Source of the DNA: Planctomycetota bacterium
GTDB taxonomy: Bacteria > Planctomycetota > Phycisphaerae > Sedimentisphaerales > Anaerohalosphaeraceae
Direction of reading: 5' to 3'
DNA: 17,797 nt
Assembly: GCA_030637065.1 (NCBI GenBank)
Contig: DAOVVQ010000045.1
Location: 1 to 17,797 of the forward strand
Shown piece by piece: positions 1 to 7,845 of the stretch (position 1 is the first letter of the stretch; every line of letters starts with the position of its first letter). The position numbers and the translations under genes are program-made. The notes under the pieces were generated by a model. That model worked only from the letters and a program-made list of their open reading frames with translations, searched no databases and was not told the origin of the DNA.

Positions 1-972
1 ATCTCGCCGTGGGGCGCCACCAATCTCGAACGCGGTTTCCCTCATCCGGAGGAACCCCTGTTCAGAGATTCCGTATTCGGAAAGGATGGCAGGATTTACC
101 GGTGGAAACTCGGTGAGGAAGGCATCAGCATCCTGCGTTTTGACCGCGCTGGCAAGCCGGTTCCCTTCGCGTCCACGGGAAGCAATGAGTTGTTTGTGGA
201 TACGGTTTCCATCAAGAGCAGGTTTTACGAAAAAGCCGAGCTCGCGAAGATGTGGACGTGCTGGTGGGATATCTATCCCGGGATGGACGTGGATAGCAAG
301 GGCAATATCTACTATCTCAACAAGCAGGAACGGTACGTGGAATCGGAGATGATGTTGCCGAATTATGCCTTGTACCGGCAACTCGACGTCTATGATTCCA
401 CCGGCAAGCTGAAACAAAAAGCTCTGCTGGATCTTACCAGTGTGAAGGGCATTCAGGTCGATAAGCAGGGCTACTTGTACATCGTCCATATTCCCGCCGA
501 TGGTAATCCTCCCGAAAAACGTATCGCCCGAGCCAAAGCCAGGGCACCAAAACGGTATCCGATGCGGCCTTTTGCCCTGTCGAAGTTTGCGCCCACCGGC
601 GGAGAACCGCTTTGGTCGCAGCCATGGGACGGTGATCATGGAATGGGTTTCATCCCGCCGAATCCTCACTGCATTTGCAGCACCCACCGAGTTAACCAGG
701 CGCTGGATGACAAAGGCTACATATACATGGCGACTAAATACAGCGTCCAGGTCATTGACACTGAGACGGGCAAGCTCGTTGGTGAATTCGGAAGTTATGG
801 CAACATGGACTGCAAAGGAAAGGGCAGCAAGTATCCGCATCCCGAACTGCCATTTGGAAGCATTTCCAGTCTGGCCGTTTGGAAAGACAAGCTGTTTGTC
901 ATGGATGTCTTGAACCGGCGCCTCGTAAAATGTAATATTGTCTATGACCCGGCATTGAAAAACGCGAAGTAA
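1..972 (+). CDS. Beta-propeller (NHL-repeat-like) protein, 5' end missing
   Basis: The frame is open from the first base of the window and stops with TAA at 970-972, so 323 C-terminal residues are visible and the true start lies upstream. Blade-like repeats are seen: a small hydrophobic strand, then a D-x-x-G-x-(I/L)-Y turn, as in DVDSKGNIYYL, VDKQGYLYIV and LDDKGYIYMA, ending with LAVWKDKLFVMDVLNRR. This pattern is typical of NHL or six-bladed propeller proteins, which usually act as binding scaffolds or extracellular lyase and hydrolase-like folds. I see no catalytic motif, so no reaction is assigned. An ATG at 190 is internal: the same frame continues upstream without a stop and the residues there (GRIYRWKLGEEGISILRF) also look propeller-like. 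The gene lies 84 bases before a sulfatase on the same strand and may be co-transcribed with it. Propeller nature is fairly sure; function is unknown. Confidence 0.8.
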   Translation: MSPWGATNLERGFPHPEEPLFRDSVFGKDGRIYRWKLGEEGISILRFDRAGKPVPFASTGSNELFVDTVSIKSRFYEKAELAKMWTCWWDIYPGMDVDSKGNIYYLNKQERYVESEMMLPNYALYRQLDVYDSTGKLKQKALLDLTSVKGIQVDKQGYLYIVHIPADGNPPEKRIARAKARAPKRYPMRPFALSKFAPTGGEPLWSQPWDGDHGMGFIPPNPHCICSTHRVNQALDDKGYIYMATKYSVQVIDTETGKLVGEFGSYGNMDCKGKGSKYPHPELPFGSISSLAVWKDKLFVMDVLNRRLVKCNIVYDPALKNAK

Positions 973-999
973 TTATCATTTCGCATTGACGACCTCCGT

Positions 1000-1013
1000 T
1001 TGCTGATCAGCAA
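1000..1013. promoter_or_regulatory. Perfect 14-base palindrome upstream of the sulfatase
   Basis: TTGCTGATCAGCAA reads identically on both strands. It lies in the 84-base gap between the propeller gene and the sulfatase, 44 bases before the sulfatase start codon. A continuous palindrome with no loop fits a dimeric repressor or activator site better than a terminator, and no T tract follows. Its role is inferred from symmetry and position only. Confidence 0.3.
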
Positions 1014-1056
1014 GAAAGTCCGGTTCTGGTACTAAGAAATAAAGGGAAAACCTGAA

Positions 1057-2492
1057 ATGAAACCAAAGAAGCAAACAACGATACTATTTCTGGCGGTTTT
1101 CCTATTGTGCGTGGTAGGCAAGACTAGTGAAGGAAAGGACTTTAACCAGCAGGACGGGAAGCCAAATATATTGTTCATCGCTATTGATGATTTAAATGAC
1201 TGGACTGGCACATTGAAAGGCAATCCTCAGGCCCGGACGCCTCACATGGATAAGCTGGCTTCTAAAGGGATGGTTTTCACGAATGCACATTGCGCGGCTC
1301 CGGCTTGCGGCCCCTCAAGGTCTGCTATTATGAGCGGGATCAGGCCTTCGACTTCGGGTAATTATATTAATAAAAACTCGCTTACAAAAAACCCCATACT
1401 GAACAACTCGGTTCTATTGCCCGAATTTTTCGGGCAGAATGGATACTATGTTTGTGGAGCCGGTAAGTTATTTCACGGCGCTCATTTTAATACAGAACTA
1501 AAAGGGCGGGGCTTCGATGAGTATTACCCGAGCAAAACGCAGGACCTCCCTTCATTCGAAGGGCTCAAATTCTCCTCCCCGCTTCCCTTGAGTGGGATCT
1601 CGAGAGTCGCCGATTGGGGGCCCTGCCACCCTGACGTGACGTTGGAAGACCACCCCGATGGCAAACCGCAAATTGGGCGAAAGAGAAATTGCTCGGGGGC
1701 AAGTTGCAGGAACCCTTCTTTCTCGGAGCCGGCATCTTCCAGCCCCATCTGCCCAACTATGCCCCTCAGGAATATTTCGATCGATTCCCGCTAGAGGAAA
1801 TCAAGCTTCCGGAAGGGTACCGGGAGAATGACTTGGAAGATGTGCCCGTGGCCCATTCAAAGATGGCGCACAATCCATGGCTGAAAAGGATCAGAAAGGC
1901 CGGTCAGTGGAAGCATGCCATCCAGGGTTACCTGGCGTGTACTGCCATGGTGGATGACCTGATTGGCCGGATTGTAGGGGCGCTGGAGAAATCGAAGTAT
2001 GCCGACAATACCATTATTGTGTTGTGGAGCGACCACGGCTTCCACCTTGGTGAAAAAGAACGCTGGTCGAAGTACTCCCTCTGGGAAAGGGCCACGAGGG
2101 TCAATCTGGTATGGGTGGCCCCCGGTGTGACTAAGCCTGGCTCGACCTGCTCCAAGCCGGTGAACTTGCTGGATATTTATCCGACGCTCGTCTCTCTGAC
2201 CGGTTGCGTGCCACCTGAACAAAAACTGGAAGGCAGCGACCTGGCAGTATTGATGGAAGACCCTGAGGCCTCATGGGATGAAACGACCGTAACCACTTTT
2301 GGCTATAAGAATTACGGCATTCGATCCGAACGGTACCGGTATATCGTTTATGCTGACGGAACTGAGGAGTTGTATGATCACGAGAAGGATAAGTGGGAAT
2401 GGCATAACCTCGCTGGCAGTCCTGAATATACTTATATAAAAGAAAAGATGCGCAAAGGGATCCCTGCTCATCATGAGCTACCTGGCCCTTAA
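1057..2492 (+). pseudogene. Secreted S1-family sulfatase, frameshifted
   Basis: Reading in one frame from ATG 1057 and switching frame at about 1665 gives a sulfatase of about 478 residues, a normal length for the family. It would hydrolyse sulfate esters, probably on a polysaccharide. Residues 1-26 form a signal peptide (MKPKK, then a hydrophobic stretch). D44-D45 in AIDDLND bind the metal. C84-G-P-S-R88 is the C-x-P-S-R motif whose Cys becomes formylglycine. A GKLFHG motif follows. The second frame holds LWSDHGFHLGEKERWSKYSLWE, the conserved metal-binding DH and basic active-site region of iduronate-2-sulfatase-like enzymes. The first frame ends at a stop at 1792-1794 after about 40 residues unlike the family. 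The second frame restores expected sequence from TANWAKEKLL. One extra A in AAA (1663-1665) would join them as DGKTANW. The cause may be a real mutation or a sequencing error. The substrate cannot be read from the sequence. Confidence 0.88.
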
Positions 2493-2507
2493 AAAAACGG
2501 GAAATTG

Positions 2508-2529
2508 AAGGTGTCAGGAACCTTTTTTT
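2508..2529 (+). terminator. Stem-loop plus T tract between convergent genes
   Basis: AAGGT (2508-2512) pairs with ACCTT (2520-2524) around a seven-base loop and is followed by an uninterrupted T run to 2529. It begins 15 bases after the sulfatase stop, so it fits an intrinsic terminator for that gene. The opposite strand also has seven T residues (A run at 2491-2497) ten bases beyond the stem, so it may work weakly in both directions. It overlaps the last codons and stop of the minus-strand gene. The stem is only 5 bp. Confidence 0.5.
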
Positions 2530-3773
2530 GCTTCCAAGATTTTGATGGTTTCCATAATCTCCTGTGGCGTACCGGACAATATGTAGAATTCGCTCCGAAA
2601 AGCTTCGTAGATACCCGGCTGTAAACGTGTTCTGTTTATCATGCCGGAAAACGTTCCGGAGAAACCGTATTTCGACATGACAGGCGTTCTTTTAGAAGTA
2701 GCTATGACAGAGATGTCCTCTGTTCTGTTGTCTTTATAGACAATGCTGCCCGTTTCTTCATTGATCCCAATTATCGTGTTGAGATTGATGTCTGACTCGG
2801 GACGGTACAATCCCAGCGCAATTCCTTCCGCCGGATCACTGGAATCGGCAATTACAAATGCAGTAGTACCGCCGGCTTTTGTAATGTTTCCGCTGACCGG
2901 GCCTGTGGCCTTCTCCACTGCCCAGGTGCCGTCTTTCTTCCTGAAGTGAACAAACTTGTAGGTCCACTTACTTCTATCATGTCTCAACGACCATACAGCC
3001 TTTAATTCGTTGAGGTCCTTGTCCGTACCGGCATGTATTCCCTCAGGGGCGCTTTTAGAGATATCTTCCTGGAGAGCATCGCTGTTCCATAGCTTAGTTC
3101 CCTTTCGGAATTGCTTGAGGGTGTGCCCCGGAGGACGAATAAACCGGATCTCAAAATAGTGACGTATAGCCGGCGTGCAAATACCGTGCTTGCCCATGTA
3201 ATTCTCATAGACACCGTAATAATCAAATTCGCTATATACTTCTGTCTTCTGTTTGCCGGCAAGTTTGGCTTCGTCAAGGCCGTCGACGTCACTATTGCCG
3301 CCGTCGTTGCCATAGGGATCATTTCCGATATTTTCCCACTGGGTAAAATCGTATTGCCTGTCTCCGTGCCAAAGGGCCATACCCCTTGGCTTGACGACCA
3401 GCCTGTCATTGGCTTGAATAATTTCACACTGCGTGCCCAGCCGCTCGTTAAAGCCGGCCTGGGTGGGATTATACCGGCCCCCGTGCGAGGCGTCTCGAAT
3501 GGCAACCTGCCCAGCGCGACCGTACATATCCGTAGCCTGATCCATGATATCACCGAGGCCCGGGATGATCACTTGATTGATAACGCCGCCGCCATTGTCA
3601 GTCAGGCCAATGGTCAAATCTCCGCTCTTGAGCTGATGAGTGGTAATTCTCGGGTTAGAGGGAGCAATGATCCTAAATGGTTTAGCATAGAGAGTTTCTC
3701 CCAAAACAAGCATCGCCAAAACTATCGTGCACTTTTGCATCCGACATTTCCCATTTAAACGCTTACAAAACAT
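2514..3773 (-). CDS. Secreted protein of unknown family (419 aa)
   Basis: I do not recognise this protein. Its N-terminus (MFCKRLNGKCRMQKC, then TIVLAMLVLGETLYA, then AKPF) is a signal peptide, so it is probably exported. The ATG at 3773 has AAGGA about eight bases upstream. A second ATG at 3740 would also leave a signal peptide but has a weaker ribosome site. The mature part has many alternating hydrophobic strands and aromatic residues (SEFDYYGVYENYMGKHG, IRHYFEIRFIRPPG, HDRSKWTYKFVHFRKKDG), suggesting a beta-rich fold such as a glycan-binding or glycan-cleaving sandwich. Early residues carry GLTDNGGGVINQVIIPG and later MYGRAGQVAIRD. No transmembrane segment follows the signal. It is last in a minus-strand run after a GH116-like glycosidase and a dihydrouridine synthase, 49 bases after the latter, and faces the sulfatase. 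The context suggests a role in polysaccharide use, which is inference only. Confidence 0.85.
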   Translation of the reverse strand: MFCKRLNGKCRMQKCTIVLAMLVLGETLYAKPFRIIAPSNPRITTHQLKSGDLTIGLTDNGGGVINQVIIPGLGDIMDQATDMYGRAGQVAIRDASHGGRYNPTQAGFNERLGTQCEIIQANDRLVVKPRGMALWHGDRQYDFTQWENIGNDPYGNDGGNSDVDGLDEAKLAGKQKTEVYSEFDYYGVYENYMGKHGICTPAIRHYFEIRFIRPPGHTLKQFRKGTKLWNSDALQEDISKSAPEGIHAGTDKDLNELKAVWSLRHDRSKWTYKFVHFRKKDGTWAVEKATGPVSGNITKAGGTTAFVIADSSDPAEGIALGLYRPESDINLNTIIGINEETGSIVYKDNRTEDISVIATSKRTPVMSKYGFSGTFSGMINRTRLQPGIYEAFRSEFYILSGTPQEIMETIKILEAKKGS

Positions 3774-3822
3774 TATTCCATCCTTTCGAGGCTAATAATT
3801 TCGGGGCAGTTCAGTGGTACGG

Positions 3823-4800
3823 TCAGGCGAGGTTGTAGAATTGTTTTATGGCTGTTACTACTTCGGTTGAGTTTCGTGCCTTCATCAGGGCGGTTTGGGC
3901 TTTTTTTCTTTGGGGGTGGCGGCGGCAGTAGTTTACGGCGAATTTTCTGAAGTACCTTACGGCCTTTATCATTTCCCGTGTTTGTGCGATCATCTCGAAA
4001 TGGTCGAGCATGACCTCGCCCTGTTCGGTTATCGAAGGTTGCGGCGGTTTGGGTTCTCCCGTCAGCAGGGCCTTTAATTCGCTGAAGATCCACGGATTGC
4101 CGATCGCCCCTCTTGCGATGATCACGCCGTCGATCGCGGCGGATGTTATTTGGTCCGCGGCGGTTTGGGCGTCGAGGAGGTCTCCGCTTCCTATTACGGT
4201 GGTGTCGGGGAATCTGCGTTTGACCTCGGCGACGGTTTGCCAGTTGGCCTTGCCGCGGTATTTTTGCTTTACCGTTCTGCCATGGACGAAGAGGGCGTCG
4301 ACGCCTTCCTCGGCGGCGAGGGTGCATAATTGCCAAAAATCCTCTCGGCTTGCGTCGCTGGAGTCGAATCCGGTCCTTAGCTTCATGGTGACGGGGCAGC
4401 GAACTTTATCGCGGACGCGGCGGAATATCTCGATCGCGGTTTCCGGTTTTTGCAGCAGAGATCCGCCTCGGCCGCGGCGCAGGACCTTGGGCGCGGGACA
4501 GGCGAAGTTAAGGTCGATGAAGGCGTATCCTAATTGCTCGAATGCGGCTGCGGCTGCGGCCATTGTGGCGGGGTTGGCTCCTAATATCTGTCCTGCGACG
4601 GGCAATTCTTCGCCTTCGGGGGCGAATAGCAGTTTTTTTGCGGCCTTTAAGTGGACGGCGTTTTTATCGAGGAATACGCCTGTGAAGGTCATCGGCGCCC
4701 CGAAACGGCGTGCAAGGACCCGCATGGGCCGGTCGCTGTAGCCGCTAAGCGAGGCCTGCATGAAAGGCAGATCGAGATTGACGCTACCGATCTTTAACAT
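3823..4800 (-). CDS. dus: tRNA-dihydrouridine synthase (Dus family)
   Basis: This 325-residue FMN enzyme reduces uridine to dihydrouridine in tRNA D loops using NADPH. The family signatures occur in order. QASLSGYSDRPMR (15-27) replaces the usual APMAGVTDRPFR. LNFACPAPKV carries the catalytic Cys at 101. MKLRTG holds K140, and FVHGRT holds H173. IGSGDL and ARGAIGNPWIF (229-239) complete the FMN phosphate site. A C-terminal helical region follows (HFEMIAQTREMIKAVRYFRKFAVNYC). Length is normal for DusA/B-type enzymes. Which D-loop position it modifies cannot be told, so only the general symbol is given. It starts 26 bases after the stop of the GH116-like gene, with AAGGAG upstream, and the unknown secreted protein follows by 49 bases. 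A housekeeping tRNA-modification gene between two exported proteins is unusual and may simply reflect shared transcription. Confidence 0.95.
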   Translation of the reverse strand: MLKIGSVNLDLPFMQASLSGYSDRPMRVLARRFGAPMTFTGVFLDKNAVHLKAAKKLLFAPEGEELPVAGQILGANPATMAAAAAAFEQLGYAFIDLNFACPAPKVLRRGRGGSLLQKPETAIEIFRRVRDKVRCPVTMKLRTGFDSSDASREDFWQLCTLAAEEGVDALFVHGRTVKQKYRGKANWQTVAEVKRRFPDTTVIGSGDLLDAQTAADQITSAAIDGVIIARGAIGNPWIFSELKALLTGEPKPPQPSITEQGEVMLDHFEMIAQTREMIKAVRYFRKFAVNYCRRHPQRKKAQTALMKARNSTEVVTAIKQFYNLA

Positions 4801-4826
4801 AAAACCAACCTTCTCCTTTGGGCTCC

Positions 4827-7406
4827 TCAGCAGGGCGCGTATTCGATGCGTTTAATTGCTATCTTTCCCTGTTTTACGTCGAGGAAGGGTTTGGCGTTCT
4901 TTACGCCTGCTGTTCCGTAGCCGGTTGCGGTGCTTAGGAAGCTTTTGAAATCGCCTTTTATTTTCGGCTCTATGTAGAGGACTTGTTCTACGGCATCGTA
5001 TCTTGCTCCGGAGAGGCCCTGGAGCAGTGCGTATGACGACATTGCCCTTGCGTACCAGTGGCCGCACTCGATCTCGTTGAAGGGGTTGCGGACGCGTCCA
5101 TCGTAACGGTCGCGGCAGGTTCTTACGATATCGAGGCCCTCTTCGACCATGCCTGCGATCATGAGGTGGGCGGCGACCTGGTATTCGATGCCGGTCCAGA
5201 CCTCGTCGCTGTAGACGAATGGCAGGCTGAGTTTTCCGCCCCTGGGCCAGGTGCACAGGAGCAGGCCGCCTTCGTTGCCGAGGGCGAATCCGGGCCGCTG
5301 GGGGTTGGAGTGTTTGGAGAGGTCGTCTTTCAAATTGTACTTGTGGATGCTCTTTAGGTGGCTGGCGGTTTTTTTGCTGTCGAGGACGTCGCCCAAGCCG
5401 TAGAGCGAGGCCATCCATGCGCCGAGTACGCCGTCTGACAGACAGCCGTTACCGTACTGGTACTTTGGCCCTTCTTTGTGGAGCAGCGCCACCGCTTCGG
5501 CCGAGTATCTGCCGACCATGGCCTCGCCCTTTAACGGGTCAGCGCGGAGGTTCTTCCACTGGATGTCCTGATTGTAATATTCGCCGTTGAAGAGTTTTTC
5601 GTTGACGTATTTTTGGCCTTTTTTCAGCAGCGAGGCGTATTGCGGGACCTTGTCATCGAGGCTTTTGCCCATCTCGATGGCGGCTTTTAGGGCTCCTAAG
5701 TAGAAGCTGGTGCACATGCCGTTCGGTCCCCAGAACTCGATGTCATAAGTGTTGTGGTGCGGTTCGGATAGGATGCCGTTATGGTCGGGGTCCCATGTTT
5801 CGATACAGTAGTTAAGGCTGGCTTTGACCTTGGGCCAGAGGTCCTTTAGCCACCGCGTGTCGCCGGAGATCCGCCAATCGCGGTAGACCTTCATTATCCC
5901 GCCCAACTGGCCGTCGGCTGCGGCGTACCTTGTGTGGGCGCCGGGCCTTAGCGGCAACGAGGAGCGAAAGGCCTGGTGGCCTTTTTTGTCCTGGGATTGG
6001 TTGAATTCGGTTTGTCTCAGGCTCCTTTCGAGGTCGGCGAAGAGGTGCGGTATCGCCTGGGCGTAATTCCACACGTGCGTACAGGAGCCGGAGCAGCAGC
6101 CGCCGAGATCGTTACAGCCTTCCCATGACCAGAGGCGACCGCCCTTTTCGCGGAGGACCGTGGGCGATTTGAGTATCGTCAGGTTGGCGGCGACGGCTTC
6201 GATGACCTCCGGCGGCAGCGTCGTGTCGTAGAAGCAGTCGCTGAATTTCATACTGGCCTTGCGAAGGGTTGCGTAATTTTCTTGCCAATAGTCGGCGACC
6301 TCGGCGATACTTGCGAACCGGCTGCTGTACCATGGTTTGTATTTTTGCAGTTGCGCAGCAGGGTCTGAGGCGTCGCCAAGCTCTGCACCGATACGCAGGC
6401 CGCTGTCAGGGACGTACCACGAGAACATAACCTTGACGGTTTTTGTCTGATTGGGTTTTAGTTTTAGCGGGACAAAGATGCTCCCGCCGGGGCTGGCGAT
6501 TCCTTCGGTTGCAGGCGCTCTGTCGTAGCATTTGCCGTCCTGGACATCTTTCCATGCGATCGTCAGCGGGTCGGACCATCTGCCGCGAAACCATGTGTGG
6601 TTGACTTTCGCGTCGGGGTTGTCTACGGAAACGGCAAAGGCCCCCTTATTCGCAGGTGTATCCCTGCCAGCCGGCTGAGAGAGGATAAAGCCGTTTTTGC
6701 CTTTGAGTACCTTGCTTCTGCCGTTGCCTACCGACATGAAATTTCGCGAGTTAAACGAGTAGACCGCCTCGACGGTTTGTTTGGTCGGGTTTGCAAAGCG
6801 GTATTCCAGTGCAGCGACGGGCAGGCTTGAGTTGTCGGTATCGTTGGGGCTGAAGGGGCTCCATGCGGTAAGTTCGACGTCCAGCGGGAGTTTGTCGTCT
6901 TTGAGTTGTATCGTTGCGAATGGAAAATGCGTTTTGAAGGTTGCCTTGTCGAAACGCGGCAGTCCGTAGGTCTTGCCCTTGGAGCCTCTTCCGGTGCCGG
7001 CCCTTCCGAAGAACTTCCATGTCGGGACCGGCCCTTCGAGGACGCGGGCGATATTCTCTTTGCCCTTGACGCAGATGGCGGAAAAGATCATCGGCTCATT
7101 CAGGATATCGGGTTTGTTGCGAACCGAAACGTGCGAGATGGCTCCGGTACCCTCGATGCAGATCATGCCAGCCCCAATACCGCCTAAGGGAAACGCGATG
7201 CGATCAAGACGGGGGCCGGCGTAGAGGTCATTGTACTTGCTATTGCCTTTTGAGAACCTTGCGGGCCTGCCTTGCTTTCTTTTTGCATCGTTGGTGGTGG
7301 GCTGGGCGAGCAGAGCGTTTTGCTTGAGGCTCAGGGCCATACCTGCGCCGGCGGAGGTAACCACGCTGCCGGCTAAAAATTTTCGGCGGTCAAGATTGCT
7401 ATCCAT
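4827..7406 (-). CDS. Tat-exported GH116-like (DUF608, GBA2-type) glycoside hydrolase
   Basis: This 859-residue protein resembles non-lysosomal glucosylceramidase relatives (GH116), retaining beta-glycosidases with an N-terminal beta-sandwich and a C-terminal alpha/alpha barrel. The start at 7406 is preferred to an in-frame ATG at 7451 because AAGGAG lies eight bases before it. The protein then begins MDSNLDRRKFLAG, a twin-arginine signal (R7-R8). The N-terminal half includes IAFPLGGIGAGMICIEGTG, typical of the family. The barrel contains LWSWEG (E429), CTHVWNY (442-448), VYRDWRISGD, PHHNTYDIEFWGPNG (HNTYD at 551-555) and GCLSDG. D658 in the last lies where the family acid/base Asp is expected. 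I could not place the nucleophile Glu by eye, because spacing from E429 is longer than in characterised members. It may be a divergent subgroup. The substrate is unknown. It is the first gene of a minus-strand run with dus and the unknown secreted protein. Confidence 0.88.
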   Translation of the reverse strand: MDSNLDRRKFLAGSVVTSAGAGMALSLKQNALLAQPTTNDAKRKQGRPARFSKGNSKYNDLYAGPRLDRIAFPLGGIGAGMICIEGTGAISHVSVRNKPDILNEPMIFSAICVKGKENIARVLEGPVPTWKFFGRAGTGRGSKGKTYGLPRFDKATFKTHFPFATIQLKDDKLPLDVELTAWSPFSPNDTDNSSLPVAALEYRFANPTKQTVEAVYSFNSRNFMSVGNGRSKVLKGKNGFILSQPAGRDTPANKGAFAVSVDNPDAKVNHTWFRGRWSDPLTIAWKDVQDGKCYDRAPATEGIASPGGSIFVPLKLKPNQTKTVKVMFSWYVPDSGLRIGAELGDASDPAAQLQKYKPWYSSRFASIAEVADYWQENYATLRKASMKFSDCFYDTTLPPEVIEAVAANLTILKSPTVLREKGGRLWSWEGCNDLGGCCSGSCTHVWNYAQAIPHLFADLERSLRQTEFNQSQDKKGHQAFRSSLPLRPGAHTRYAAADGQLGGIMKVYRDWRISGDTRWLKDLWPKVKASLNYCIETWDPDHNGILSEPHHNTYDIEFWGPNGMCTSFYLGALKAAIEMGKSLDDKVPQYASLLKKGQKYVNEKLFNGEYYNQDIQWKNLRADPLKGEAMVGRYSAEAVALLHKEGPKYQYGNGCLSDGVLGAWMASLYGLGDVLDSKKTASHLKSIHKYNLKDDLSKHSNPQRPGFALGNEGGLLLCTWPRGGKLSLPFVYSDEVWTGIEYQVAAHLMIAGMVEEGLDIVRTCRDRYDGRVRNPFNEIECGHWYARAMSSYALLQGLSGARYDAVEQVLYIEPKIKGDFKSFLSTATGYGTAGVKNAKPFLDVKQGKIAIKRIEYAPC

Positions 7407-7530
7407 GACGATTCTCCTTAATGATTCTGTAAACACTTTTGAATGCTGCACTTACGATATCATGCCGTGCGATATTCAGCCCGGACAAGCAGCGTTTCCG
7501 ATAGATCGCCGGCTGGGGCCAGCGGTCGAT

Positions 7531-7546
7531 ATAGATTGTAATCTAT
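7531..7546. promoter_or_regulatory. Inverted repeat upstream of the GH116-like gene
   Basis: ATAGATT-GT-AATCTAT is a perfect 7-2-7 inverted repeat about 125 bases upstream of the GH116-like start. A second, GC-rich one (GCTGG-GG-CCAGC, 7512-7523) lies immediately beside it. Two adjacent short-spaced inverted repeats fit binding sites for a dimeric regulator better than a terminator, as no T tract follows. I found no convincing -35/-10 pair next to them. This is a positional inference. Confidence 0.3.
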
Positions 7547-7623
7547 GGGTAAGCCAGCTACAAGACTTACATTACATATCGAGCAGCAGATAATGCACAT
7601 TGTCCTGGTGAGGATTTTATATA

Positions 7624-7747
7624 ACCCTTTCAGGGTATCTTTAGAGAGCGAGGCGTATCGTTTACCCAGGGTGGCGCTTCGCTTACCCTGGGCTGAACTT
7701 AACAGCCCCTTCGGGGCAGAATTACCGATTAATCCGCCTTTGGCGGA
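7624..7747. repeat. Array of four short stem-loops, mostly with TTC/TTT loops
   Basis: In 124 bases there are four perfect stems with different sequences. ACCCT-TTC-AGGGT lies at 7624-7636. A longer CCCAGGGT (7665-7672) pairs with ACCCTGGG (7685-7692) around GGCGCTTCGCTT. GCCCC-TTC-GGGGC lies at 7705-7717. TCCGCC-TTT-GGCGGA lies at 7733-7747. The shared design is a GC-rich stem closed on a tiny TTC-type loop. It resembles REP-like elements spread by REP-associated tyrosine transposases, but no such transposase is in the window. The array joins directly to the dispersed repeat at 7741. No gene reads through it convincingly. Confidence 0.65.
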
Positions 7748-7845
7748 TGCTCTTTTATGCTGGATTCGGCGCCTTCCCAGCTACGACTCGCTCCGCCGCG
7801 GCGAACGCGGGAATGACAGGATGTATGCGGCACTTGGTTAAAATG
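7741..7845 (+). repeat. Dispersed repeat, copy 1 (module 2 with enlarged hairpin loop)
   Basis: This segment matches the one at 9083-9156. Both begin TGGCGGAT, then (with one or two changes) CTTTTATGCTGGATTC, and both end GGGAATGACA, GATGTATGC and CTTGGTTAAAATG. Between the two hairpin arms this copy carries about 38 bases that differ from copy 3, where the loop is only a few bases. It lies upstream of tRNA-Gln and overlaps the last stem-loop of the preceding array. It has no coding signal. Confidence 0.75.

Noticed and set aside
3111..3758. Plus-strand open frame of 215 residues opposite the unknown secreted protein
   Set aside because: The minus-strand frame has a signal peptide, ribosome site and full length, so it is the better gene; the plus frame has no supporting feature.
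4010..4741. Plus-strand open frame of 243 residues inside dus
   Set aside because: Fully antisense to a gene with all dihydrouridine synthase motifs; its Ser/Ala/Arg-rich sequence is a shadow.
7407..7451. Upstream ATG at 7451 as the start of the GH116-like gene
   Set aside because: It would place 15 extra residues before a normal Tat signal, whereas the ATG at 7406 has an ideal AAGGAG at proper spacing.
7545..7841. Open frame of 98 residues across the hairpin array
   Set aside because: It reads through stem-loops and repeat modules, so its openness is a by-product of GC-rich repeats rather than coding.
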